DNA from: G963422565 sp963422565
GTDB taxonomy: Bacteria; Pseudomonadota; Alphaproteobacteria; MPNO01
Assembly: GCA_963422565.1 (NCBI GenBank)
Contig: OY730228.1
Span: forward strand, 1,302,001-1,366,000
Length of the DNA stretch: 64,000 nucleotides
Reading direction: 5' to 3'
Shown piece by piece: positions 25,109 to 34,030 of the stretch. Numbering within the stretch: position 1 is the first letter of the stretch; every line of letters begins with the position of its first letter. The notes under the pieces are model-generated. The model was not told the DNA's origin. It saw nothing but the letters and a program-made list of their open reading frames with translations, and searched no databases. The position numbers and the translations under genes were made by a program.

Positions 25109-26739
25109 ACCCCGCCGCCGACGCGGCCGGGTCGGGAGCCTCGACCCGCCGCCGGCGGTTCGGCCGCGAACGCCGAGTCCCGGAGGCAGTGCCGACCCTC
25201 GGAGTCCTGCCACAGCCGGCCGGCGGCATGCAGATCCCCGAGCGCGCGGCTGACGGTCTGGAAACCCGCATCGGCGTGGCGCTCGGCAAGATCGGCAAAA
25301 TATGCCGGCGCGGTACGGAGCTCCGCCTCTATCCGCCGCGCCAGCGCCGCCGGCTCCGCGGCGACCTGCGGCGTCGGCACCGGGCCGCCGGCACCACCGA
25401 GATAGTCATCGAGCCGAATCCGGTCGGCATAGGCATAGGATATCCGGTGGAACCGCTCGCGCGGCACATCGTCGGCGATGGTCGCGTCGATCCCCATCTT
25501 CGCCGTCGTCGGCACCTTGCCCGGCTCGATCCGCAGGCTCGGATCGAGCGGCTTGGACCGGGCGTTGGACAGGATCACGACGTCGCGGTCCGCCTGGACC
25601 CGCGTCGCCACGGCCCACTCGACATCGACCGGATCGAAGACGTCGATATCCTCCTCGACGACGGTCACATGCTTCATATCGGCGACCGAGAGCGCCGCGA
25701 TCAGCGCGTTCTTGCCGTCGCCGGGATGCGGCTTGATCGCGATCACCGCGTGCCAGTGGCAGCAGCCGCCGGGCGTGATGTTGACCGCCGTCACCTGGAC
25801 GCCGGCTTCGAAGCAGACCCGCCGGACCGCGGCTTCGTAGATCGGACCGGAGGGCCAGATATTCTCCCACGGCATGTGCAGCGCGTAATAGACCGCATCG
25901 CGCCGCATCGAAACCGCCTTGACGCGCACCAGAGGGTTCCAGTGCAGCCCGCCCATCAGCCGGGTGAACTCGCCGAACCGACCCTCGGGCCGGGTCCAGC
26001 CGGTCGGCAGGATCTCGGCCTCGAGCACGATCTCGGCGTCGCCGATGCACGGGACGTCGATCGTCTTGCAGGGGGTGAGCGCGAGCGGCTCGCCCCGCAT
26101 GCCGCCCGCCATCGCGACCTCGCTGGTGCCGATGGGCGCCTTGTAGGTCGCGGCGATCACGTCGATCGGATGCGTGCCGATATTGATCGAGATCGGCAGT
26201 GTCTCGTTGCGGGCGAGCGCCGTCTCGGCGAAGCGCCGCAGATTGTTGGGCGTGACGATGTCGATCCCGGTGAGCGCGCGTTCCTTGACCAGAAAGCGGT
26301 AGACGCCGGCGTTCAGCCCGTGAACGCCGTCGGGGTCCCGCGCCAGGGTGACGCCGGCGGTGATCATCGGCCCGCCGTCGAGCACCGAGAACAGCGGGAT
26401 CGGCAGCCGATAGAGATCGACCGCCCCGCCCTCGACGAAGATATCGCGAACCGGGCCGGAATTGACCACGCGCGGCGCCAACGGGCGGTCGAGGCCGTCG
26501 CGCACCCGCGCCTCGATCTCGCCGAAGGTGCAGCCCATCGCGATCGCCAGCCGGTCGCGGTCGTCGATCAGGCCGGACACCACCGGCATGTCGTACCCGT
26601 CCACGCGGCGGAACAGGAGCGCCTTGTCGGACTGGTCGACGAGGGCCGCGACATGGCGGATATCGACCGGCCGCGCGATCTCGGTCAGCTGGCCCGCGCG
26701 CCGCAGCTCGTCCAGGAAATCGCGAAAGCTGGCGGCCAT
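25096..26739 (-). CDS. UbiD family decarboxylase with C-terminal extension
   Basis: A 547-residue (de)carboxylase of the prenylated-FMN UbiD family. It has an N-terminal FRDFLDELRRAGQLTEIARP, the conserved SINIGTHPIDVIAATYKAPI and EAEILPTGWTRPEGRFGEFT (Arg and acidic active-site cluster), and VEEDIDVFDPVDVEWAVATR. The last 90 or so residues go beyond the usual family end and look like a small helical domain (residues about 455-520: APAYFADLAERHADAGFQTV). It needs prenyl-FMN from a UbiX partner not seen here. The GMC oxidoreductase gene lies 17 nt upstream, so the two are probably one operon. Confidence 0.88.
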   Translation of the reverse strand: MAASFRDFLDELRRAGQLTEIARPVDIRHVAALVDQSDKALLFRRVDGYDMPVVSGLIDDRDRLAIAMGCTFGEIEARVRDGLDRPLAPRVVNSGPVRDIFVEGGAVDLYRLPIPLFSVLDGGPMITAGVTLARDPDGVHGLNAGVYRFLVKERALTGIDIVTPNNLRRFAETALARNETLPISINIGTHPIDVIAATYKAPIGTSEVAMAGGMRGEPLALTPCKTIDVPCIGDAEIVLEAEILPTGWTRPEGRFGEFTRLMGGLHWNPLVRVKAVSMRRDAVYYALHMPWENIWPSGPIYEAAVRRVCFEAGVQVTAVNITPGGCCHWHAVIAIKPHPGDGKNALIAALSVADMKHVTVVEEDIDVFDPVDVEWAVATRVQADRDVVILSNARSKPLDPSLRIEPGKVPTTAKMGIDATIADDVPRERFHRISYAYADRIRLDDYLGGAGGPVPTPQVAAEPAALARRIEAELRTAPAYFADLAERHADAGFQTVSRALGDLHAAGRLWQDSEGRHCLRDSAFAAEPPAAGRGSRPGRVGGGVQES

Positions 26740-26756
26740 CTGCAGATCCCTTCCGG

Positions 26757-28457
26757 TCAGTCCCCGAGGATGCGATCGGCCATCTTCTCGGCGATCATGA
26801 CGGTCGGGATATTGGTGTTGGCGCAGGGCGTGGCGGGCATGACCGACGCATCGGCCACGCGCAGCCCGGAGGTGCCGCGCACCCGGCCCTCGGGGTCGGT
26901 CACCGCGCCCGGGTCGTCATCGGCGCCCATCCGGCAGCTGCAGGAGGCATGCCATGTGCCGTGCACCGTCCTGCGCAGATAGGCCTCCAGCGCGTCGTCA
27001 TCCGCGACGAGGCGGGCGAGGTCGTCGCCGTCGGTCAACAGACGGCGGATGACATGGCGGCGCAGCGGCCGGCCCGCATCCATCAGCCGCGCCGCGGCCA
27101 GCGTCTTGAGGAAGTTGGACCGGCTGACCACGCCGACGCTCCGCACCCTCTCGGAGTAGCTGGACGGGAACGGATCGCTGGCCGCCCCGTCCAAGGCGCC
27201 GCCGGCGAAAAAACCGGCGATCTTGCGCACCCCGCGCATGAGACGCTCGAGGTCGCGGCGGTCGGCGAGCAGGTTGAACGAGACGCGGGGCTCCACCCGC
27301 CAGTCGGAGTCCGCGAGCCGGACCTCGCCGCGCGAGAAGGACCGGTTCACCCAGAGCAGGAACGATCCCAGCCGCCAGCCGATCGGATGCCAGGCCGATT
27401 TGCCGATCACGGCGCAGTACATGTCGCCCTGCGGACAGCCCTCGACGCCCGAGGAATATCTGAGTGCGACATGGATATGGCGCCGCTGGCCGTCCGGCAT
27501 ACGCGCCGCCGGATCGAGCCAGGCGGAGACGCCGGTCGCCGGATGCTCGCCGAGACCCTGGCCGACCCCCGGCAGATCCGCGACGACCGCGATACCGAGA
27601 TCGGCCAGATGGGACGCCGGGCCGACCCCCGAGCGCATCAGCATCGCCGGAGAGTGGATCGCCCCGGCGCTGAGGATCACCTCCCCCGCCTCGACCTGCT
27701 CGGCCGCGCCGCCGTCGCCTGCCGACAGCTCGACGCCGACCGCCTGGCTGCCCCTGAACAGGACCCGCCGGACCTGACGTTCGGGGAGGATGCGCAGGTT
27801 CGGGCGCCGCCGCGTGGCGTTGTCGAGATAGGCGATCGCCGCCGAGACGCGGCGGTCGTAGAGATTGGAGATCGCGATCGGGAAATAGCCGTCCTCGAAG
27901 GGTCCGTTCTGGTCTTCGAGATAGGCGTGGCCGGCCTCGGCGAAGGCCCGGCCGGCGGCGGTCGCGAAGCCCGGCCAGACATCGGGCTGAATCCGCCGTA
28001 TGGGCAGGGGGCCGTCCTTCCCGTGGAGCGCGCCGTCGAAATCCATGTCGCGCTCGAGCTTGCGGAAATAGGGGAGGACATCCGTCCAGCCCCAGCCCCG
28101 CGCGCCCATGGCCTCCCAGCCGTCATAGTCGGCCGGCGCGCCGCGATTGGCCAGCTGCGCGTTGATCGACGACCCGCCGCCCATGACCCGCGCCTGCTCG
28201 TAGCGTCTCGGCGGCAGCTCGTAGGGATCGTTATGCGGAACCGCGGGCAGGCGAACGCGAAGATCGGACCATTGATAGGCCGGATTGAAATAGGCGACCA
28301 GCGGATAGGAATCGAGCACATCGGGCGGCACCCGGTCGGGCGGCGTGTCGCGGCCCGCCTCGACCAGCAGCACGGTCCGGCCGGCCCGCGCGGACAGGCG
28401 ATGGGCGAGGACGCAGCCGGCCGACCCGCCGCCGACGATCACATGGTCGTAACGCAC
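26757..28457 (-). CDS. GMC family oxidoreductase (choline dehydrogenase-like)
   Basis: A 566-residue FAD enzyme of the glucose-methanol-choline family. The ADP-binding motif is VGGGSAGCVLAHRLS at the very start, the signature-1 region is VMGGGSSINAQLANRG, then ILSAGAIHSPAMLMRSG, and the active-site His lies in GTWHASCSCRMG. The GTG at 28457 is chosen because the beta-strand before the FAD loop follows at once; the frame is open to 28535 but the extra residues are poor. It is probably cotranscribed with the UbiD-like gene. The alcohol substrate is unknown. Confidence 0.88.
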   Translation of the reverse strand: MRYDHVIVGGGSAGCVLAHRLSARAGRTVLLVEAGRDTPPDRVPPDVLDSYPLVAYFNPAYQWSDLRVRLPAVPHNDPYELPPRRYEQARVMGGGSSINAQLANRGAPADYDGWEAMGARGWGWTDVLPYFRKLERDMDFDGALHGKDGPLPIRRIQPDVWPGFATAAGRAFAEAGHAYLEDQNGPFEDGYFPIAISNLYDRRVSAAIAYLDNATRRRPNLRILPERQVRRVLFRGSQAVGVELSAGDGGAAEQVEAGEVILSAGAIHSPAMLMRSGVGPASHLADLGIAVVADLPGVGQGLGEHPATGVSAWLDPAARMPDGQRRHIHVALRYSSGVEGCPQGDMYCAVIGKSAWHPIGWRLGSFLLWVNRSFSRGEVRLADSDWRVEPRVSFNLLADRRDLERLMRGVRKIAGFFAGGALDGAASDPFPSSYSERVRSVGVVSRSNFLKTLAAARLMDAGRPLRRHVIRRLLTDGDDLARLVADDDALEAYLRRTVHGTWHASCSCRMGADDDPGAVTDPEGRVRGTSGLRVADASVMPATPCANTNIPTVMIAEKMADRILGD

Positions 28458-28613
28458 GCCCCGCCAGGCTCCCCGATCGCGTCTCGCACCGCCCTTATAC
28501 CGTTCGCGCGCCGGCTTGGCGACCGATGGGCGCATCTCGAGCCGCAGCGGCCCGTCCCGTCTGCGCGGCGCGCGACCCGGCCAGCCTTGCCGGGGCTCCG
28601 CCCGATGCGGACG

Positions 28614-31600
28614 CTATCCGCGCAAGCGCAGATCGGACTTTATCCCCTCCAGAATCTCGTTGACGGAAGTCGCCGCTTCCGAGGGTATGTCGCCGCCGTC
28701 TCCCAGCGTGATGCGGAGGTGAAACCGCAACGGGATGCCGGCCGCGGCCGTAATCGCGCCGGGAAGCGCGTCCACGAGGTCCTGCAATTCGTTGGGCTCC
28801 AGGTCGGCGGCCCCCGTGCGCATGCCCTTCGGGAGCGACTTGAAGACCTTTTGAGATTCCGCGACGCCCGGTTCGATGAGCGTCACCGCACCCGCACCCG
28901 CGGCCTCGCACGGCCACGGGCCGCTATCGGAGGCCAGCTCGAGCCAGCGCGCTTCGAGCGCATGGCCGATCGCCTGGCAGATGACAAGCCACGGAATCGG
29001 CGCGCCGACCTGCACCGAGAGCGCGGCCGAGAGCGCTAGCGCGCCGGCCCGCCCGTCCTTCCAGGCTTCCGGCACGGCGTCCTTCGTCAGCCGGTCGACC
29101 GATAGCGGCGGCATCGGCGCGCGGAGCAGGGCGGTGTCCGTCAGCACGCCGGGCGGCGCCGGCTCGCCCTGGATGCTTGCAGGGCCGTTCACCAGCCAAA
29201 GATCGCCCTGGCGAACAGCGTCTGACACTGCCGCTTCGACCGCCGCGCGCGGGCAGGCCGGGATGGCGACCGTCTCGTCATAGCCCTCGCGCGGCAGGGT
29301 CGCGGTTCGCCCGCCCGCGAAATAGGCGGCGACATCGGCCAGCGCGACCGACTCGCCCGCCCATAGTTCCGGCAGCGCGCCCGGCGCCAGGACGCCCGGA
29401 TCGAGTTCCGACAGAACCGCCTTGTCGGGCAGGAACAGCTCGAGCGCGGGCTCGGCGCGGGCCGCCTCGTCGATCGGCGCCCGCCACCATGTCCTGACCG
29501 ACTTGTCGGGGCGGGCGAGGGAGGCGACGAAAATGCCGCTGCGAACCCCGTTGTCGATGGTATCGAGGATCTCCTTCCGCCGCAGCATCTTCGGCAGCTT
29601 CGGGTTCTCCGCGAACGCGCCTGCCAGGTCCTTCACGCGGCGCGACGGTTCGTCCTCGCGCCAGAGATCGTAGGGGCCGCCCGGCAGCATCGCCTCGGCG
29701 CTGATCGCGGTCTCCCGGATGCGGGCGCGCCGGTCCGCCTTGACGGTCGCGAACAGCGGCTCCGCGCCGACGGTGACCTTGAAGGCCCGGATCTCGTTGC
29801 GCTCGTCGACGGCGACGACGACCGACCATGCCTGGCGGATCGCTTCGGGGACGCGCTTGCGCGCCCGGTCCGTCCAGTCGGCGAGCATCGCTTCGCGCGC
29901 GGGGTCCCGGGGCTGGCCCTCCAACTGCCGGCGCACCTCCTCCCAGCCCAGACAGTCGCGGAGGCAGTTGCGGGCGGCGTCCAGGCCGTCGCGGGAGGGA
30001 ACCGCCAGCACGACCGCATTGCGGCGGACGCGCGGGCGGTCCGGCCCGGTGGTCTCGTCGATGAAGCGGCGCGCCTCGCTGCCGGGTTTGCCGGAGTCGG
30101 ACACCGCCCCAGGCCCCAGGACGGCGAAGTGGAATTCGCCGTCGTCCGCGATGTCGCGCGGCCGTTCGGGCAGCATATGCACGCGCGCCCCGGTCGCCGC
30201 CGCGCCCTGGGTCAGGCTCTTCGTCCGCCGGATTTCGCCTAGGAGCATCTGTGCGACGGCGTCCGCCGCGACCCGGTTGGCGCAGGCGTCGTGATGCATC
30301 TGCCTGAGGTTGGGGCGGTTTCCGAGACGCCACGCCCCGGGCAGCCCGTCCGGCCCGCCGCCCGCCTTCGCCGCGCCGGCGAACTCCGCCTCGTCGAGGA
30401 ACCAGGAGATATCCGTCCAGCGGCGGAGCCCCTTCTCGAGCTCGATGCGATCGGGCCGGGTCGCGCCGACGAGCGCCGCCAGTTCCGGCATATGCGCCTT
30501 CTGGCCGATCGGCTGCGAACTCAGGAACACGGCGCACACGGCCTGCTCCATCTCGCGGAACGCGAATGCCGGCTGCTCGGCCTGGATCGTCCGCGCCTTG
30601 GCAAGCTCGCCTTCGAGCACGGCTCGCCACTCGTTTCCGGCGCCGTCCGTCGACTCGCGCGTGGCGGTGCCGGCGAGCTCGCGCGCCGCCTCGGCGAGGG
30701 CGCCTTCACCGGGCGCTGACAGAAACACGTTCGGGCCGACCAGAGGCGCTGCGTCCCAGGCCTCGGCATCGCGCAGCGCGACGGCGAAGGTCCGCAGGAT
30801 GCCGCGCGTGCGCTGGAACCCGTCGAGCTGCGTCCATCTGGTGTAGAAGATCTCGGTCAGGTCGGGATGGAAGGGATAGCCGTCCAGGAAACGTTTCTCG
30901 GCGTTCGCCCTGTCCTTGCGCACGGCCTCGTCGATGCGCGCGATATTGGCCACCGCCGCGGTGACATGCGGGCGGAAGGAGTCGGGATCGGCGATCGACC
31001 CCGGCTCGAAGAAGCGCCGGCGCAGCACTTCGGCGACATCCTCCTTCTGCACCGGCTGGACACCCTCCTCCCTCTGCCGGTTGAAGATGTCGAAGATCCG
31101 ACGGGTCAGCTCCTTGCCGAACGGGTCGCTCTTCGCGGGGTCGGACGCGAGCAGCGAGGCGACCAGCGCGCAGCGGTCCACTTTCACGACCGCCTGGCAG
31201 AGATACTGGAAGAAGTCGATCAGGCGGTCGCGCCAGACCTCGCCCATCGCCGCCTTCTCGCGGACGTACATCAACACTTCGTCGATCAGCACCAGGGTGG
31301 CGAGCCCCTGCGCCTGCGGCCGCGACAACAGATCGGCGAGCAGCGGCTCGGCCGGCGGCGTCTCCCGCTCCTCGTTCGCGCCGTCGGCGTGGAGCGTGCG
31401 CAATCCCTCCTCTCCTGCGATCTGGAAGGCGAGCACGCTCCAGGGATGCTTGAGCCAGCGAAGCTCGCCCGCCGGCCCGCGCACCTCCATGCCCTTCTCG
31501 ACATCCAGCTTGTCGAAGCAGAGCGCCGCGATCCGCGCCGCCGGCAGGGGTGCGCCGATATGGGACCGGAACTGCTCGACCGCGGGCAGCGCCGGCAGCG

Positions 31601-31925
31601 ACTCTGGATCGTGCGCGAGGTGGCGCAGCGCCACCAGCGTATGGGTCTTGCCCCCGCCATAGGTGAGCTCGAGCTGGCGGATGGCCTTGGCGTTCCGGCC
31701 GGCGAGGCGTAGTGCGACGTCGCGCGCGATCTCCCGCAAGGGGAAGGTCGGGTAGGTCAGCGCGAAGAACCGGCCCGGGTCCTCGTAGACCGGCCGCGCG
31801 CCCTTCTGCATCACCACGTCGTGGAGGTCGGCGGCGAAATCGGCGAGCGAAAGTTCGCCCGTGCGCACATCCTCGCGCAGCCTTACGACTTCGTGCCACG
31901 GCGTCCAGCGGAGTTTTCGGGCCAT
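28614..31925 (-). CDS. DUF499 ATPase of the Hma defence locus
   Basis: A 1103-residue P-loop protein of the DUF499 family. Walker A is ELTYGGGKTHT (about residues 87-95) and Walker B LATLVLIDEV (about 208-217). The N-terminus has the family's PWHEVVRLREDVR block, and the C-terminal third is variable. DUF499 genes are annotated as anti-phage associated and co-occur with a DUF1156 methylase and a helicase, both present upstream. It is the last gene of the 20-kb minus-strand defence locus, 11 nt after the TOPRIM-like gene. By analogy it would provide ATP-driven motor or sensing activity. Confidence 0.88.
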   Translation of the reverse strand: MARKLRWTPWHEVVRLREDVRTGELSLADFAADLHDVVMQKGARPVYEDPGRFFALTYPTFPLREIARDVALRLAGRNAKAIRQLELTYGGGKTHTLVALRHLAHDPESLPALPAVEQFRSHIGAPLPAARIAALCFDKLDVEKGMEVRGPAGELRWLKHPWSVLAFQIAGEEGLRTLHADGANEERETPPAEPLLADLLSRPQAQGLATLVLIDEVLMYVREKAAMGEVWRDRLIDFFQYLCQAVVKVDRCALVASLLASDPAKSDPFGKELTRRIFDIFNRQREEGVQPVQKEDVAEVLRRRFFEPGSIADPDSFRPHVTAAVANIARIDEAVRKDRANAEKRFLDGYPFHPDLTEIFYTRWTQLDGFQRTRGILRTFAVALRDAEAWDAAPLVGPNVFLSAPGEGALAEAARELAGTATRESTDGAGNEWRAVLEGELAKARTIQAEQPAFAFREMEQAVCAVFLSSQPIGQKAHMPELAALVGATRPDRIELEKGLRRWTDISWFLDEAEFAGAAKAGGGPDGLPGAWRLGNRPNLRQMHHDACANRVAADAVAQMLLGEIRRTKSLTQGAAATGARVHMLPERPRDIADDGEFHFAVLGPGAVSDSGKPGSEARRFIDETTGPDRPRVRRNAVVLAVPSRDGLDAARNCLRDCLGWEEVRRQLEGQPRDPAREAMLADWTDRARKRVPEAIRQAWSVVVAVDERNEIRAFKVTVGAEPLFATVKADRRARIRETAISAEAMLPGGPYDLWREDEPSRRVKDLAGAFAENPKLPKMLRRKEILDTIDNGVRSGIFVASLARPDKSVRTWWRAPIDEAARAEPALELFLPDKAVLSELDPGVLAPGALPELWAGESVALADVAAYFAGGRTATLPREGYDETVAIPACPRAAVEAAVSDAVRQGDLWLVNGPASIQGEPAPPGVLTDTALLRAPMPPLSVDRLTKDAVPEAWKDGRAGALALSAALSVQVGAPIPWLVICQAIGHALEARWLELASDSGPWPCEAAGAGAVTLIEPGVAESQKVFKSLPKGMRTGAADLEPNELQDLVDALPGAITAAAGIPLRFHLRITLGDGGDIPSEAATSVNEILEGIKSDLRLRG

Positions 31926-31936
31926 GTCGTCCTCGC

Positions 31937-32500
31937 TCAGCGGAGGGATTCGAGACGCCGGGCGAGGGCGTCGAAGTCCTCGGGGCATTTCCGGCGGATC
32001 GCGGCGATGCGGCGTGCGGCTTCCTTGCCCAGCGCGTTGCGCCCGCCGCCGGGGCCGTCGGCGACGCCGCGTTGTTCGGCAAGCGGCTCGAAATACCGTT
32101 CCTTGACGTGGACTTCCGCGCGCACATCCGCCCAACGCCAGTCTTGAGGAAGGTCCAGGCCCGCCAGAACCCAGGTTTCGAGCTCCTCCCAGGCGTTTTC
32201 GGCAAGAAAGTCACGGCCGCCGCAGAGCTCGCCTTCGATCTGCGTCAGCCGAGACCGCCGCCCCTGAATACCGTCACGATCGATGCAGAGAATAAAGATG
32301 TCTGTCATGCCATCGTACCGATCCACGACTTCCCGGATACGCTCCGATTTGAGCGCCTCATCGACGCCGCCAAGCCGGGGGTCCTGACAAACACGGATAC
32401 GCACTTTTCTCTTGCCCATATCCGAGAAGAGCCGCTTGAACAGCGGTTTCAGAAGATACTGGTCTTTGCGAAAATCCTCGGGAATGACGAGGACGTTCAT
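31937..32500 (-). CDS. TOPRIM-like (DUF4276-type) protein, partner of AAA ATPase
   Basis: A 187-residue protein with TOPRIM-like features: an N-terminal acidic strand motif NVLVIPEDFR, an Asp pair in FILCIDRDG near residue 74 and ENAWEELETWV near 105. Its ATG overlaps the ATPase stop (ATGA), so they form an obligate pair like other split OLD/PARIS-type ATPase-TOPRIM systems. In those the TOPRIM subunit is a nuclease released or activated by the ATPase. That activity here is inference. Whether it belongs to DUF4276 or a sister family needs a profile search. Confidence 0.7.
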   Translation of the reverse strand: MNVLVIPEDFRKDQYLLKPLFKRLFSDMGKRKVRIRVCQDPRLGGVDEALKSERIREVVDRYDGMTDIFILCIDRDGIQGRRSRLTQIEGELCGGRDFLAENAWEELETWVLAGLDLPQDWRWADVRAEVHVKERYFEPLAEQRGVADGPGGGRNALGKEAARRIAAIRRKCPEDFDALARRLESLR

Positions 32501-33783
32501 TTCTTGTCGTTCCCGTCGCTGCCCTCGGTAAAGGCGAGCGCATCCTCCATCCATCCTCTGGCGAGAAGTCGGCCCAATCCCCGGTCCTTGCGGAGCCGCT
32601 CCACTTTGGGCAAGTCGGCGACCGGGCGGACGATGGCGTCGTCCGAGTCCTCCAGGCGGCAGGTGACCGAAATGCTCCTGAAGGTCTCGTCGCTCACCAT
32701 GGACAGCAAATCGGGCGAGTGGGTGGTCGTGAGCACTTGAATCCGGCTCTTCGCAGTTTGTCGTTCGATCAGGTCCAGCAATAGTCTAAGGCGCGAGGGG
32801 TGAAGGCCATTTTCGATTTCCTCGAAGAAGTAAAGCCGTGCCGGGTCTTCCGAAAGCAGTGCCGCCAGCATGGCAAGGAAACGCAACGTGCCGTCCGAGA
32901 TACTGTACGCGGAGAGTTTCCTTTGCCCGCTCTCGCAGATGACGAGTTGGACCAGACCCGTGACATTATCGACCGGAAACTCGAAAGCCTGCACGTCCAT
33001 CGGTGTCAGTTCGCGGGTCCAGTCGATCAAGTTCGCTTTACGCTGCGGATCGGCGCAGATTTTACGCAGCACTGTCGACAGATTCTCACCGCTGTCTCCC
33101 AAAACGATTTGGCCGGGAAAAGCGGGTTGCCGCATTCGGTCCGGTGCCAAATCCAGAAAGCGCATGTTTGCAAGGGTATCGATGACATGCGCCGCACTTT
33201 CCTTGTGAGATCGTCTTACCCGGCCATGTTCTCCAATCTGTGTCAGCGCGGGCTGATTCGGTCTGACAGAGAGTCGATCTCCGTATTTTTTTTTCCCTTG
33301 GACTTTACCCATACGAAGCAGGAGATGCGTATCGTCGCCCTGAGCACGGACAGGATCCGGCGTGTCTGGATGACTCGTAAAAATCGTCGAGTTATCCTCC
33401 TTGAGGTCCTCTTCATGCGTCCGAAAACCACCAAAGTCTTGCGCGTCTCTTTTTACACCTATGGAGTATGAAAGTTTTTTTTGACCATGCCTCATGCCAA
33501 CCGAAAGAGAAAACCCGTAATAGTCTTCGGCCTGTTGTAAACGGCTGATCTCGTTGGGAACGCCGCGGATCGGGCTCCATTCGACCTGCCCGCCGGCTCC
33601 GTACTTCCCGCCTAGGATCTCCGCGAGCGCATAGCCGCGGCCGATGCCGTGGAGAAAGCGGAAGGCGTCGCGGATGTTGCTCTTGCCGCTGGCGTTCGCG
33701 CCGACGATCACGGTGAACGGCCCGACGCGCAGCGTCTCGTCGGCAAAGTTCTTGAAGTCCACGAGGCGGAGCGAGGTAATCAC
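32497..33783 (-). CDS. AAA (SMC/OLD-like) ATPase, embedded defence module
   Basis: A 428-residue ABC/SMC-type AAA ATPase: Walker A VGANASGKSN (about 28-36), signature SISDGTLRFLAML, Walker B LYFFEEIENGLHP and the H-loop TTTHSPDLL. This is the predicted-ATPase branch used by many abortive-infection systems. The GTG start overlaps the stop of the 55-residue gene upstream, and the stop overlaps the TOPRIM gene downstream, so three genes are coupled. The stretch 33280-33480 is visibly AT-richer than the core genes. The module sits between the DUF1156 and DUF499 genes. Confidence 0.88.
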   Translation of the reverse strand: MITSLRLVDFKNFADETLRVGPFTVIVGANASGKSNIRDAFRFLHGIGRGYALAEILGGKYGAGGQVEWSPIRGVPNEISRLQQAEDYYGFSLSVGMRHGQKKLSYSIGVKRDAQDFGGFRTHEEDLKEDNSTIFTSHPDTPDPVRAQGDDTHLLLRMGKVQGKKKYGDRLSVRPNQPALTQIGEHGRVRRSHKESAAHVIDTLANMRFLDLAPDRMRQPAFPGQIVLGDSGENLSTVLRKICADPQRKANLIDWTRELTPMDVQAFEFPVDNVTGLVQLVICESGQRKLSAYSISDGTLRFLAMLAALLSEDPARLYFFEEIENGLHPSRLRLLLDLIERQTAKSRIQVLTTTHSPDLLSMVSDETFRSISVTCRLEDSDDAIVRPVADLPKVERLRKDRGLGRLLARGWMEDALAFTEGSDGNDKK

Positions 33784-33947
33784 GGCGCCCCGTCGCGGTC
33801 TGCCCGGATCGTGTCGCTGCTGTCGACTGACGAGCGGAGCCGCTGGCGCAGCGCGGCGGCCCGCGCGGCGAAATCCTCGTCCGTGCCGTGCCGCGAGGTT
33901 CTCAGGATTTCCCGGCGGCCTGCTTTCCGCACCGTCTGTTGCGCCAT
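33780..33947 (-). CDS. 55-residue leader protein of the AAA-TOPRIM module
   Basis: A short basic-then-acidic protein (MAQQTVRKAGRREILRTS, ending SSDTIRADRDGAP). The C-terminal pattern resembles small VapB-like antitoxins, but the match is weak. Its TGA overlaps the GTG of the ATPase, which argues that it is translated. It may be an antitoxin or a small partner of the ATPase. The roughly 80 bp between its start and the DUF1156 stop hold no other gene. Confidence 0.5.
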   Translation of the reverse strand: MAQQTVRKAGRREILRTSRHGTDEDFAARAAALRQRLRSSVDSSDTIRADRDGAP

Positions 33948-34030
33948 CGGAATTGCCTTCAACGGTTCGTCTTCATCGCCATCGCTTCATATGCGCCCGC
34001 TGTTCCGGTCGGGCAACCCGGCCCGCATTG

